This document shows positions 1 through 8,318 of a DNA stretch of 14,867 nucleotides, piece after piece. The notes under the pieces were generated by a model. The model had not been told where the DNA came from and ran no database searches. It saw nothing but the letters and a program-made list of their open reading frames with translations. Made by a program: the position numbers and the translations under genes. This DNA is from an uncultured Acetatifactor sp. (lineage in GTDB: Bacteria; Bacillota; Clostridia; Lachnospirales; Lachnospiraceae): assembly GCA_910580225.1 (NCBI GenBank), contig CAJTXE010000069.1, positions 1 to 14,867 on the forward strand, read 5' to 3'. Within the stretch, counting starts at the first letter, position 1; the number at the start of each line of letters is the position of its first letter.

Positions 1-1
1 C

Positions 2-20
2 GCAAAGTACTATCCTTTGC
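2..20. terminator. Weak hairpin downstream of tex, possible terminator
   Basis: GCAAAG (2-7) and CTTTGC (15-20) form a perfect 6-bp stem with a 7-nt loop, 25 bp beyond the tex stop codon. On the minus strand any U tract would lie outside the window. On the plus strand a short T run follows at 25-29, so it could equally end a rightward gene entering from the left. The stem is short and the call is weak. Confidence 0.25.
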
Positions 21-45
21 AACATTTTTGGTCATTTTTTTCATT

Positions 46-2529
46 TTATTTCTTATTTTTGTCCTGGTTCACTTTCATGGTCAGACTGATACGCTTCTTG
101 GCCTCATCCACACCAAGCACCTGTACTTCTACAATATCTCCCACGCTGACCGCATCCAGGGGATGTTTGATGAAACGGTCTGTGATCTGGGAAATATGCA
201 CCAGTCCGTCCTGGTGTACCCCAATGTCAACGAACACGCCGAAGTCAATGACATTGCGGACAGTTCCCTTGAGAATCATGCCGGGCTTTAAGTCCTTCAT
301 GTCCAGTACATCGCTGCGCAGAATGGGTCTCGGCATATCGTCTCTGGGATCCCTGGCAGGCTTTTCCAGTTCCTTCAGGATATCCGTCAGGGTAATCTCC
401 CCGATGCCCAGTTCTTCCGCCAGCTGTTTTCGGTCTTTTACGCGGTTGGCAAACCTTGCCAGCACACCTGTGGCCGCGGATTCTTCCGGCTGTCTGCCGT
501 CATCCTGCCTTCCGGCTTTTTCCACTGCAGAATTCTTCCGGTTTCCGCCGGCGGAACGGTTTTCTCCTTCCGCAGCCTGCACGCCCCCCATGGCCGCTGC
601 AAGGGCCTTTCCCATGGCCGTGTTGGTGTTGGAGATGCGGATCTCCTTCTGGCCCGGTTTCTTTCGGGATCCACGCCCGGCATCTGCTTTTTCTCCGGAA
701 ACCTTTCGGGCATCCGCTAAAGCAGCAGGCTTTCCTGCACCTGTTTTCTTCTCCTGTGCAGCCTTTCGCTGCAGCTCCCGTATGTCCTCCATGGTGAGGC
801 CCAGTTTGTCCAGAAGCTTCACGGCAGCCTCATAGGATTCGGGATGTACACTGGTGGCATCCAATGGGTTGTCCCCATCCAGAATCCGCATGAAACCTGC
901 GCACTGTTCAAAGGCTTTGGGCCCCAGTTTGGCCACCTTCAGCAACTGCTTTCTATTGGTAAAGCGTCCGTTGGCTTCTCTGTAATCTACGATATTCCGT
1001 GCAATTGTCTTGTTGATGCCGGATATGTATTCCAGAAGGGATGCAGAGGCGGTATTCAGATCCACACCCACTTTATTCACGCTGTCCTCCACAACGCCGC
1101 TTAATGCTTCGCTCAGCTTCTTCTGGTTCATATCGTGCTGATATTGACCCACACCGATGGACTTGGGATCAATCTTCACCAGCTCCGCCAGGGGATCCTG
1201 GAGTCTTCTGGCAATGGAGGCCGCGCTTCGCTGACCCACATCAAAGTTTGGGAACTCCTCTGTGGCAAGCTTACTGGCAGAATACACGCTGGCGCCGGCT
1301 TCGCTGACAATAACATATTGCACCGGACGATCCAGTTCCTTCAGCAAATCCACGATAATCTGTTCGGATTCCCGGGAAGCGGTGCCGTTGCCCACGGAAA
1401 TCAGGTCCACATGATATTTGGCAATGAGTTTCTTCAGCTCCCGCTTGGACTCTTCCACCTTATTCTGGGGTGCAGTGGGATAGATTACTTTGGTGTCCAG
1501 GACTTTACCGGTCTGGTCAACCACAGCCAGTTTGCAGCCGGTACGAAAGGCCGGGTCCCATCCCAAGACCACTTTTCCCGCGATGGGAGGCTGCAGCAGA
1601 AGCTGCTCCAGATTCTTGCCGAACACAGAGATCGCACCGTCCTCCGCCTTCTCCGTCATGTCGCTGCGGATCTCCCTCTCAATGGCCGGGGCGATGAGAC
1701 GTTCGTAGCTGTCCTCTATGACCTCTTTCAGCACCGGGGTAGTGTAGGGATTTTCCGAAGTGACAGTCTTCTTCTCCAGATAACGCAGAATCCGCTCCTC
1801 CGGAGCATTGACTTTTACAGTCAGCACCTTTTCCGTCTCGCCCCGGTTCAGGGCAAGCACTCTGTGGCCCGCCACCTTTCTCACCGGCTCTTCGAAATTG
1901 TAGTACATCTCATAGACGCTCTGGGCTTTTTCGTCTTTTGCAGTGCTGACTATGATGCCCTCTTCCACAGTGGCTTCCCGGATGTAACTGCGGTGGTCCG
2001 CATTGTCGGAAATGGCCTCCGCAATGATGTCCTTTGCCCCCTGAAGGGCTTCCTGGGGAGTGGACACCCTTTTCTCTTCTTCCACGTCGCTGCCGGTGAC
2101 ATACTTTGCCGCTTCCTCCAGCACAGGTGCCTGGGCATTCTGGGCCAGGATGTACTCTGCCAGTCCATCCAACCCTTTGGCCTTTGCCACACTTGCCCGG
2201 GTCTTCCGCTTGGGACGGTAGGGACGATAGAGGTCTTCCACCACCACCAGAGTCTGGGCCGCCAGAATCTTCTCCCGCAGTTCCTCCGTCAGCTTACCCT
2301 GTTCTTCAATACTGCCCAGAACCTGCTCCTTCTTCTCCTCCAGATTGCGCAGGTAGGTGAGACGCTCGTGGAGATCACGAAGCTGCTCATCGTTCAGGGA
2401 ACCTGTCACTTCCTTTCTGTATCGGGAAATAAAGGGAATGGTGCAGCCTTCGTCAATGAGCTTGACCGCAGCCTCTACCTGCCACTTTTCCACCTTCAGT
2501 TCTTCTTTGATCGTCTGAAAAATGTCCAT
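46..2529 (-). CDS. tex: Tex family S1 RNA-binding protein (transcription accessory protein)
   Basis: 827 residues. Tex is a cytosolic nucleic-acid-binding protein linked to transcription and RNA metabolism. Visible in order: the Tex-like N-terminal helical region (about 1-190, with the hallmark VVVEDLYRPYRPKRKTRA at 95-112), a YqgF/RuvC-like domain (about 315-450, GWDPAFRTGCK at 323-333), helix-hairpin-helix modules (about 485-560, GVDLNTASASLL) and a C-terminal S1 domain (about 748-820, VRNVIDFGVFVDIG, DGLVHIS). Tex proteins are usually somewhat over 700 residues. The excess here is a Lys/Ala/Gly-rich, probably disordered insert at about 589-690, between the HhH region and the S1 domain. The ATG at 2527-2529 is preceded by AAGG six bases upstream. 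It is the last gene of a minus-strand run, 73 bp after the amidohydrolase gene. Identification is secure; its target RNA is not evident. Confidence 0.96.
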   Translation of the reverse strand: MDIFQTIKEELKVEKWQVEAAVKLIDEGCTIPFISRYRKEVTGSLNDEQLRDLHERLTYLRNLEEKKEQVLGSIEEQGKLTEELREKILAAQTLVVVEDLYRPYRPKRKTRASVAKAKGLDGLAEYILAQNAQAPVLEEAAKYVTGSDVEEEKRVSTPQEALQGAKDIIAEAISDNADHRSYIREATVEEGIIVSTAKDEKAQSVYEMYYNFEEPVRKVAGHRVLALNRGETEKVLTVKVNAPEERILRYLEKKTVTSENPYTTPVLKEVIEDSYERLIAPAIEREIRSDMTEKAEDGAISVFGKNLEQLLLQPPIAGKVVLGWDPAFRTGCKLAVVDQTGKVLDTKVIYPTAPQNKVEESKRELKKLIAKYHVDLISVGNGTASRESEQIIVDLLKELDRPVQYVIVSEAGASVYSASKLATEEFPNFDVGQRSAASIARRLQDPLAELVKIDPKSIGVGQYQHDMNQKKLSEALSGVVEDSVNKVGVDLNTASASLLEYISGINKTIARNIVDYREANGRFTNRKQLLKVAKLGPKAFEQCAGFMRILDGDNPLDATSVHPESYEAAVKLLDKLGLTMEDIRELQRKAAQEKKTGAGKPAALADARKVSGEKADAGRGSRKKPGQKEIRISNTNTAMGKALAAAMGGVQAAEGENRSAGGNRKNSAVEKAGRQDDGRQPEESAATGVLARFANRVKDRKQLAEELGIGEITLTDILKELEKPARDPRDDMPRPILRSDVLDMKDLKPGMILKGTVRNVIDFGVFVDIGVHQDGLVHISQITDRFIKHPLDAVSVGDIVEVQVLGVDEAKKRISLTMKVNQDKNKK

Positions 2530-2563
2530 TGTAAACCTTGCCTTTCTTTTCGAAAACCCACTC

Positions 2564-2579
2564 CGGGAACCAATTCCCG
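2564..2579. other. Short hairpin between the amidohydrolase gene and tex
   Basis: CGGGAA (2564-2569) and TTCCCG (2574-2579) form a perfect 6-bp stem with a 4-nt loop in the 73-bp gap. On the minus strand it is followed only by a weakly T-rich stretch, so it is at best an attenuator. On the plus strand a T6 run lies 8 bases beyond. Function unknown. Confidence 0.3.
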
Positions 2580-2602
2580 AAGAAATGTTTTTTCGTTTAT
2601 TT

Positions 2603-3757
2603 CTAGCTCATAAAATCTATCTGCCTGCCGTCAATCAACACATGCTTTACCCTGGAGGAAACTTCAAAAGGGCATCCGTCCATGATGACTATATCTGCAT
2701 CCTTCCCGGCTTCCAGGGAACCTACCCGGTCAGCAATCCCGGCATGCCGGGCCGGATTGATGGTGATGGCCTGGAGTGCTGCGAAAGGGTCCATTCCGGC
2801 CTGTACCGCCAGTCCCGCACAGAGCGGCAGATATTCCTGCGGAATCACCGGCGAATCCGTGATAATGGATACCTGGCATCCCGCGGCTGCCAGACGTCCC
2901 GGTGTCACCCAGCTCTTATTCCGCAGCTCAAACTTGGAGGCACTGGTCAAAGTGGGCCCCACTGCCAGAGGCACGTTCTCTGCAGCCAGCTCTTCTACAA
3001 TCAGGTGTCCCTCAGTGACATGTTCCAATGTTATTTTTAATTGAAACTCTTTCGCTATCCGCAGAGCGGTAAAGATGTCTTCTGCAGCGTGAGCGTGGGC
3101 CTTTAAGGGAATCTCCCTCTTCATCACGGGAATCAGCGCTTCCATCTTCATATCGAAAGCAGGCCTTTTGGACAGGTCATCCCCGGCTGCTTCCTTCTTC
3201 TCCAGATATTCTCCGGCCTTGAACAGCGTCTCCCGCAGAAGCGCTGCCGTAGTCATGCGGCTGGAATCCTTTTTATCCCGATACACCCGTTTGGGATTCT
3301 CCCCGAATGCACATTTCATGGCAACATTATCCCGCACCACCATATCGTCCACTCTTCTGCCCACAGTCTTGATGGTGGTAAATGTCCCCCCCAGCACATT
3401 GGCGCTCCCAGGTCCCACACAGACACAGGTAACCCCGGCCGCCGCAGCCATGGGCAAGGCTGGATCCAACGGTTTCACCCCGTCAATTCCTCGCATCTGA
3501 GGGCTGATGATATCATTCATCTCGTTGTAATCCATCCCCTCATAGCCGATGCCGTATCCATCCAGCCCAATGTGTCCATGAGCCTCCACAAATCCGGGAT
3601 ACACCTGCAGGCCCTCTGCCTCTATGATCTGCGTCCCTTCCGGAATCTCCAGGCCTTCTCCCACCGCCCTGATCTTTCCGTCTTCCACCAGGATATCCCC
3701 CCGAAAGGGCTCTCTGTGGACAGCATCATAAATCATTCCGTTTTTCACACATAACAT
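2603..3757 (-). CDS. Metal-dependent amidohydrolase, imidazolonepropionase-like
   Basis: 384 residues from the ATG. It belongs to the amidohydrolase superfamily, which hydrolyses C-N bonds in cyclic or amide substrates with one or two bound metals; the substrate here is unknown. Seen (numbering adds 1 for an alternative GTG at 3758-3760): a composite N-terminal beta domain, the metal-binding HGH after EAHGHIG at 61-63, KAHAH (His222, His224), LEHVTEGH (His247, His252) and the catalytic Asp in IITDSP (Asp302). The C-terminal NPARHAGIADRVGSLEAGKDADIVI is the usual closing strand pair of this fold. A GGGAGG motif lies 5 nt from the GTG and 8 nt from the ATG, so either start works; the ATG is preferred. 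No signal peptide. It starts 38 bp after the GH2 gene, and no histidine-degradation (hut) genes are nearby, so imidazolonepropionase itself is unlikely. Confidence 0.9.
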   Translation of the reverse strand: MLCVKNGMIYDAVHREPFRGDILVEDGKIRAVGEGLEIPEGTQIIEAEGLQVYPGFVEAHGHIGLDGYGIGYEGMDYNEMNDIISPQMRGIDGVKPLDPALPMAAAAGVTCVCVGPGSANVLGGTFTTIKTVGRRVDDMVVRDNVAMKCAFGENPKRVYRDKKDSSRMTTAALLRETLFKAGEYLEKKEAAGDDLSKRPAFDMKMEALIPVMKREIPLKAHAHAAEDIFTALRIAKEFQLKITLEHVTEGHLIVEELAAENVPLAVGPTLTSASKFELRNKSWVTPGRLAAAGCQVSIITDSPVIPQEYLPLCAGLAVQAGMDPFAALQAITINPARHAGIADRVGSLEAGKDADIVIMDGCPFEVSSRVKHVLIDGRQIDFMS

Positions 3758-3795
3758 CACATAATCCTCCCTTTTCTGATCTTCTCCGGAAACGT

Positions 3796-5661
3796 TCAGC
3801 CGGACCGCTGCTTCCCGGCCATTGCCTCCAAAAGATTACCCGCTATCTCCCGCATTTCCTCCGGATCCACCTTACATACCTTCCTGTCATAAGTATAGAA
3901 GCCATTGACCTCGTCCTCTACATCGCTAAGCTGAGTATAGATACATCCGCAGAGCCCTTTCGGAATACCAGGTAAAATGGTTTCCTCATACAGCCTCTTC
4001 ACCCGTTCTGCCAGCTCCTGACAGTCTCTGCATGCTCCATACCCATACCTGGCATATTTTGTATAAAAATGGTCCTGTACGCGGAGTGAATAACCGCCGC
4101 ATTCGGAAACCAGCACGGGCTTTTCGGGTCTCTCCGGAATCTCCAGCTTCTTAAAATAGATGTGCTGGCTGTCAAAATCACTTTCCGTCCGGGAAAACCA
4201 TCCGGATGCAGCATCATAGAGCCTGGTATCGTCCAGCGCCCTTGCCCTTCTGTACATGGCATCACTCTCAAACTGCCCCCATCCTTCGTTAAAGATGGTA
4301 TAGGCAATCACACAGGGATGATTGTGCAGATGCCGAATGGTTTCCTCCATATGCCTCACGAAAAATTCTCTGCGCTTCTTCCCCCGCCACAATCCCCCGT
4401 CCTTTTTCCGGCAGAATCCAAGGGTTGGCAGCGCCGTATCCCGGATCCAGGAATACCCCCCGCTGTTTACCATATCCTGCATCACCAGCATTCCGTGAAG
4501 GTCACAATAATAATAGAAACATTCCGGCTCGATTTTAATATGCTTCCGCAGCAGGTTCATTCCCAGTTCCTTCATACGCAGCACATCCTGTTCGTATTCT
4601 TCCGGTGCCGCAGGCAGATAAATGCCGTCACAGAAATAGCCCTGATCCAGAACTCCCTGGAGAAACACCGGTTTCCCATTCAGTAAGACTCTCGGTATCC
4701 CCTCCTCTTCCTTCACCTCTATGGTCCGCAGGCCGAAGTAGGAATCCACACTGTCCTCTCCCATTGTAATTGTCATTTCGTATAAATGCGGATGTTCTGT
4801 CGTCCACAAGACCGGACGGTACAGACTGCCGTCGGCGAGCCGGATTCCGGCCATATCGATGTCAATCTCTGTTCCAGCGGCATGGACGGTATACCAGCTT
4901 CCGTCATGCAGTTTCATTTTAACCGATATTTCCTGTTCCCAGGGATCTGAGACTTTCTGCCCAGAGGTATGCACCCGAATCCGCACCTTTTCCCTGTCGG
5001 CAGTAATTTCCAGTCCGGAGATATACACCCATGGTACGGCTTCCATCCATACGCTCTGCCAGATTCCGCTCACCGGCGTATACCACATACCTCCCCTGGC
5101 CTTGCGCTGCTTTCCATAAGGATAACGAACAGACAGGGCGTCTTTCGCTTTTACGATGATCCGGTTTGTCCCCGGCTTCACATATTCCGTCATATCAAAG
5201 GTAAAGGGCAGATAACCGCCCTCATGTTTCCCCAGTAAATGGCCGTTTACCCATACCGATGCAATCTGGTCCACAGCGCCGAAATGCAGTAAATACCGTC
5301 TTCCGGATTCTCTCTCCGGCAGGACGAAATCCCTGGAATAGTTCAGATATTTTCCTGCCTTCCCTTCATATCCGGACAAAAGAGCCTGTGGCGGAAATGG
5401 CACTAAAATCTCCCGACCATTCAGTTTCCAATGACCATTCAGGCTGTAAAAATGATCCCGCCGCATCTGAGGCCGCGGATATGCATCCCATGCCCGATCC
5501 CACCCGGGCACTTTCTTTCGTTCCAGCAGTTCTTCCCCGGATGCAGTGAGTATCCTGTGGTGGATACCGCGGATTTTCCGAAATCCCCATCGCAGCCCTG
5601 CCAGCGCACCGGCGGCCGATGCCATCATGATCCAATACTTTCGATTCCTTTTTTTGTTCAT
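3796..5661 (-). CDS. Glycoside hydrolase family 2 protein with N-terminal hydrophobic segment
   Basis: 621 residues. GH2 enzymes are retaining beta-galactosidases, beta-glucuronidases, beta-mannosidases and relatives. Seen: an N-terminal jelly-roll sugar-binding domain (about 70-208, with DQIASVWVNG and the GGMWYTPVSGIWQSVW block), an Ig-like sandwich (about 210-313) and a TIM barrel (about 314-600). The probable acid/base is Glu459 in IFNEGWGQFE, and the probable nucleophile is Glu520 in VLVSECGG. Residues 10-23 are hydrophobic and flanked by basic residues (MNKKRNRKYW before, RWGFRK after), suggesting a signal anchor, though it is short for a full membrane span. It lacks the long C-terminal domains of LacZ-type enzymes. 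The ribosome site is weak (AGGA very close to the ATG), but no better start exists. It lies 39 bp after folD. Sugar specificity cannot be told. Confidence 0.93.
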   Translation of the reverse strand: MNKKRNRKYWIMMASAAGALAGLRWGFRKIRGIHHRILTASGEELLERKKVPGWDRAWDAYPRPQMRRDHFYSLNGHWKLNGREILVPFPPQALLSGYEGKAGKYLNYSRDFVLPERESGRRYLLHFGAVDQIASVWVNGHLLGKHEGGYLPFTFDMTEYVKPGTNRIIVKAKDALSVRYPYGKQRKARGGMWYTPVSGIWQSVWMEAVPWVYISGLEITADREKVRIRVHTSGQKVSDPWEQEISVKMKLHDGSWYTVHAAGTEIDIDMAGIRLADGSLYRPVLWTTEHPHLYEMTITMGEDSVDSYFGLRTIEVKEEEGIPRVLLNGKPVFLQGVLDQGYFCDGIYLPAAPEEYEQDVLRMKELGMNLLRKHIKIEPECFYYYCDLHGMLVMQDMVNSGGYSWIRDTALPTLGFCRKKDGGLWRGKKRREFFVRHMEETIRHLHNHPCVIAYTIFNEGWGQFESDAMYRRARALDDTRLYDAASGWFSRTESDFDSQHIYFKKLEIPERPEKPVLVSECGGYSLRVQDHFYTKYARYGYGACRDCQELAERVKRLYEETILPGIPKGLCGCIYTQLSDVEDEVNGFYTYDRKVCKVDPEEMREIAGNLLEAMAGKQRSG

Positions 5662-5700
5662 TTTCCTGTTCTCATCCCGTCGCTGTCTTAAAATAAAACC

Positions 5701-6540
5701 TTACTGTCCCGGCCCGTGTACACAGTTTGCCATCAGCATGGCAATGGTCATGGGACCTACTCCTCCGGGCACCGGCGTAACGGCGCCTGCCTTCGGTGCA
5801 ACCGAGTCCAGATCCACATCCCCGCAGAGTTTTCCCTCCTCGTTCCTGTGAATTCCCACATCAATTACCACTGCCCCCTCTTTCACAAAACTTTCGTCCA
5901 CAAATCCCGGTTTGCCCACTGCCACTACAAGAATGTCCGCCCGTCTGGTAATCTCTTTCAGATTTACAGTCCTGGAATGGCAAATCGTGACGGTTCCGTT
6001 CTCCCGGAGGAGAAGCATGGCCATGGGCTTACCCACAATATTGCTCCTGCCCAGCACCACACATTCCTTCCCCTCTATAGGAATATCGGAACGTTTCAGC
6101 AGCTGTATCACCCCGGCCGGCGTACAGGATACATACCCCGGCCGGCCGATGCTTAAATTACCCACATTTACAGGATGAAACCCATCCACATCCTTTTCCG
6201 GCGCAATGGAAAGCAGGATTCTATCCTCGTCGATCTGTTCCGGCAGCGGCAGCTGTACTAATATGCCGTTCACATCCGAACGCTTATTCAATTGCCCGAT
6301 CAATTCCGTCAGCTCCGCCTCTGTGGTTTCTCCCGGCAGTTCATAAGAAACGGACTTTATTCCCACATATTCGCAGGCCTTTTTCTTGTTCCTCACATAC
6401 ACTGAGGACGCAGGGTCATTTCCCACCTGGATAACGGCCAGACAGCGCTCCCCACCGCCTGCCTTCAGCTCCGCCATCTCCTTCTGTAATTCCTCTTTGA
6501 TCTCTTTTGAAATCTTCTTCCCGTCAATCCATTTCTCCAT
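5701..6540 (-). CDS. folD: Bifunctional methylenetetrahydrofolate dehydrogenase / methenyltetrahydrofolate cyclohydrolase
   Basis: 279 residues, the normal FolD length. It interconverts 5,10-methylene-THF and 10-formyl-THF in the cytosol, feeding purine synthesis, formyl-Met initiation and, in acetogenic clostridia, the methyl branch. Seen: the catalytic YVRNKKKA (Tyr48, Lys52), GILVQLPLP (92-100), KDVDGFHP (116-123), the nucleotide-binding GRSNIVGKP (164-172) and the C-terminal signature TPVPGGVGPMT (255-265). The frame stays open upstream to 6699, but that extension overlaps the protease gene and is not FolD-like. The ATG at 6538-6540 has AAGGAG eight bases upstream. It sits 86 bp after the protease gene and 39 bp before the GH2 gene. 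No other folate gene is nearby, and I saw no tetrahydrofolate riboswitch in the short upstream gap. Confidence 0.97.
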   Translation of the reverse strand: MEKWIDGKKISKEIKEELQKEMAELKAGGGERCLAVIQVGNDPASSVYVRNKKKACEYVGIKSVSYELPGETTEAELTELIGQLNKRSDVNGILVQLPLPEQIDEDRILLSIAPEKDVDGFHPVNVGNLSIGRPGYVSCTPAGVIQLLKRSDIPIEGKECVVLGRSNIVGKPMAMLLLRENGTVTICHSRTVNLKEITRRADILVVAVGKPGFVDESFVKEGAVVIDVGIHRNEEGKLCGDVDLDSVAPKAGAVTPVPGGVGPMTIAMLMANCVHGPGQ

Positions 6541-6594
6541 TCCATTCTCCTTCCTTCCGGTTCCGTTTCTTCGCTTCCGGCACAGCCCTCCCGG

Positions 6595-6617
6595 AAAAAA
6601 GCCTCCCCTGCAAAGGC
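6595..6617 (-). terminator. Weak intrinsic terminator candidate between the protease gene and folD
   Basis: Read on the minus strand, GCCTTT, a 5-nt loop and GGAGGC pair with four Watson-Crick pairs and two G-U pairs, followed at once by T6 (6600-6595). Hairpin plus U tract just after the protease stop fits partial termination or attenuation before folD. The stem is weak. Confidence 0.4.
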
Positions 6618-6626
6618 CGCCTCGCT

Positions 6627-8204
6627 TCAATATACATAAGGCATTCTGCCGGTGATCTCTTTGTAGCATTCCAGAATTCCGTCCAGGGGAATACACCAAA
6701 ACCGGACCGGATCCGTGGAATAGGCAAAAGCCATGCAGATCAAATTACCGTACCCATCCAGCACAGCCGATCCGGAATCCCCATGTATCAGCTCCACGGT
6801 CACTTCCGTATGGTCTGCATGGGTATTCCAGTCAAACTGTTGTTTGACCTTGATCAGCTGTCCTTTTGATATATGCAGAATTCCCCCTTCCCGGTCCACA
6901 CGCTCCAGTCCGATCCCAATATCCTGCTGATTCAGACTTTCCCAATATGTCCTGTCGATATGTACGGTCATCAGTTTCTCCAGAAGTTCCTCCGGCACAT
7001 CCTCCAGGGAAACCTCCGCCACACCCACATCATAGTTGCTGCTGGTGCCCACTGCCCTGCCCCGAACTCTGGTCCCGTCGAAAAAATAGACATCCCAGTC
7101 TTCATACTTGCTGACCACATGATGATTGGAACAGATGTAAATCTTATCCTCCGTAATCTCCATGATATAACCGGAGCCGGAGCTGTAGCCGCCCCTGCCC
7201 ACACCGTGGTAAAGCTGTACCAGCGCCGGCCGCATGTATTCCAGCGTCTCATCCACATCCTCATGGGCCGAGGCACCTGCATCATAAATATTGGGCGCCC
7301 CCAAAATGGTATCTTCTCTGTAGTCAATTTCCCGCCGGCCGATCAATGCCTGGATCTCCTCCGCAGACGCCACCAGCACTCTGGCTTCCTCCACTGTCTC
7401 CAGCCCATACCTGTCTTCCGACACATAACACAGGGAATACTCTCCTGGCCGGTCCAGATCTACCCCGGAATCATCCACCCGTATCTCCGCCGTCAGATCC
7501 CCGTCCACATCGTCCCATGCCGTCACCTCATCCAGATAATCCGGCTCGCTTCCCGGCACACAGTAAAAATCGTGAATCCCTCCCAATACCGGCGCGGTAT
7601 CCACGATAACGGACACCAGTCCCCTGGTTTCATTGCCGGAACCGTCCCTGGCAACCACCTCCACGTCATACTGACCCGTTTGGTCAAACTGCATCGTCTC
7701 CTGCTCGGAATCTCCATCGGCCAGAAAGGCCTTCGCCTGACTGTCCGCATCCGATATCCCGTCTATGAAATCCTCCGTTGTGCAGACCGCGCCCCTGGCC
7801 AGATAGATCTGTTTATCCTTCCAGACAATCTCCGGTGCTGTCGTATCCCGGATGGTCACCTCATAGATAAACTCTGATCTTCCGTGCCGCACCACTGCCT
7901 GATAAGTACCTGTATTTCCCTCATCCACCCCTGACAGGTCCAGCTCCCCCAGATGGACAGACCAGTCCGTGCCGGTTAGATAGTCTTCTATATTTTGACT
8001 GACAGGGTCACCATACTCACAGGTCATTTCATGGAAGGCAGGCACCACTTTGTAGATCTGAAAATAAAAGAAAAGCGATCCGCTCCCTAATATCAGAAAA
8101 AATGCAATATAAATCAGCGCCTTCCAGCGTTTTCCTTTTCCGCCCGTATTTTCCACAGGTTCCCCATCCTTTCGCTCTTCTGTCTTCCTATAAAAGCTTA
8201 GCAT
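6627..8204 (-). CDS. Membrane-anchored trypsin-like serine protease with Ig-like modules
   Basis: 525 residues from this ATG, 529 if the ATG at 8214-8216 is used; numbering below is for the longer form. Seen: a short basic cytoplasmic tail, one transmembrane segment (about 33-54), three Ig/cadherin-like beta modules (about 65-123, 127-206 and 208-283; the first ends in the DTTAPEI junction typical of bacterial surface repeats), a linker, and a chymotrypsin-fold protease (about 320-525). The triad is visible: His366 in SNHHVV, Asp396 in SSNYDVGVAEV and Ser481 in HGDSGSAV. The orientation puts the protease outside the cell. There is no PDZ domain, unlike HtrA/DegP. The inner ATG is favoured because TGGGGA lies a few bases upstream, while the outer one has no clear ribosome site. 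It lies 114 bp after the capA-like gene, which is also surface-anchored. The substrate is unknown. Confidence 0.85.
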   Translation of the reverse strand: MLSFYRKTEERKDGEPVENTGGKGKRWKALIYIAFFLILGSGSLFFYFQIYKVVPAFHEMTCEYGDPVSQNIEDYLTGTDWSVHLGELDLSGVDEGNTGTYQAVVRHGRSEFIYEVTIRDTTAPEIVWKDKQIYLARGAVCTTEDFIDGISDADSQAKAFLADGDSEQETMQFDQTGQYDVEVVARDGSGNETRGLVSVIVDTAPVLGGIHDFYCVPGSEPDYLDEVTAWDDVDGDLTAEIRVDDSGVDLDRPGEYSLCYVSEDRYGLETVEEARVLVASAEEIQALIGRREIDYREDTILGAPNIYDAGASAHEDVDETLEYMRPALVQLYHGVGRGGYSSGSGYIMEITEDKIYICSNHHVVSKYEDWDVYFFDGTRVRGRAVGTSSNYDVGVAEVSLEDVPEELLEKLMTVHIDRTYWESLNQQDIGIGLERVDREGGILHISKGQLIKVKQQFDWNTHADHTEVTVELIHGDSGSAVLDGYGNLICMAFAYSTDPVRFWCIPLDGILECYKEITGRMPYVY

Positions 8205-8318
8205 TGCTTTCCCCATTTGTCAACTGATGTATCCCTGCCCCTTTTCAAAAGAAGTGGTCCCGAGATTTTCGTGCAGCACACATTGGGGATGTCACCAGGC
8301 AAACAGCAAGCGGAATAA

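Noticed and set aside
1135..2613. 492-codon plus-strand ORF opposite tex
   Set aside because: In codon register with tex and explained by rare-codon avoidance. No recognisable domain.
6541..6626. Tetrahydrofolate riboswitch before folD
   Set aside because: The gap is only 86 bp. I could not recognise the conserved folds of that riboswitch; only a weak terminator-like hairpin is present.
6541..6699. 53-codon N-terminal extension of FolD
   Set aside because: It overlaps the end of the protease gene, is not FolD-like, and a strong ribosome site marks the ATG at 6540.
6873..7877. 334-codon plus-strand ORF opposite the protease gene
   Set aside because: Same antisense register effect. The minus-strand protein has a full catalytic triad.
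8217..8318. TTGACA just upstream of the protease start as a -35 box
   Set aside because: It lies about 10 bp before the start codon, so no -10 box or transcript start could fit between.
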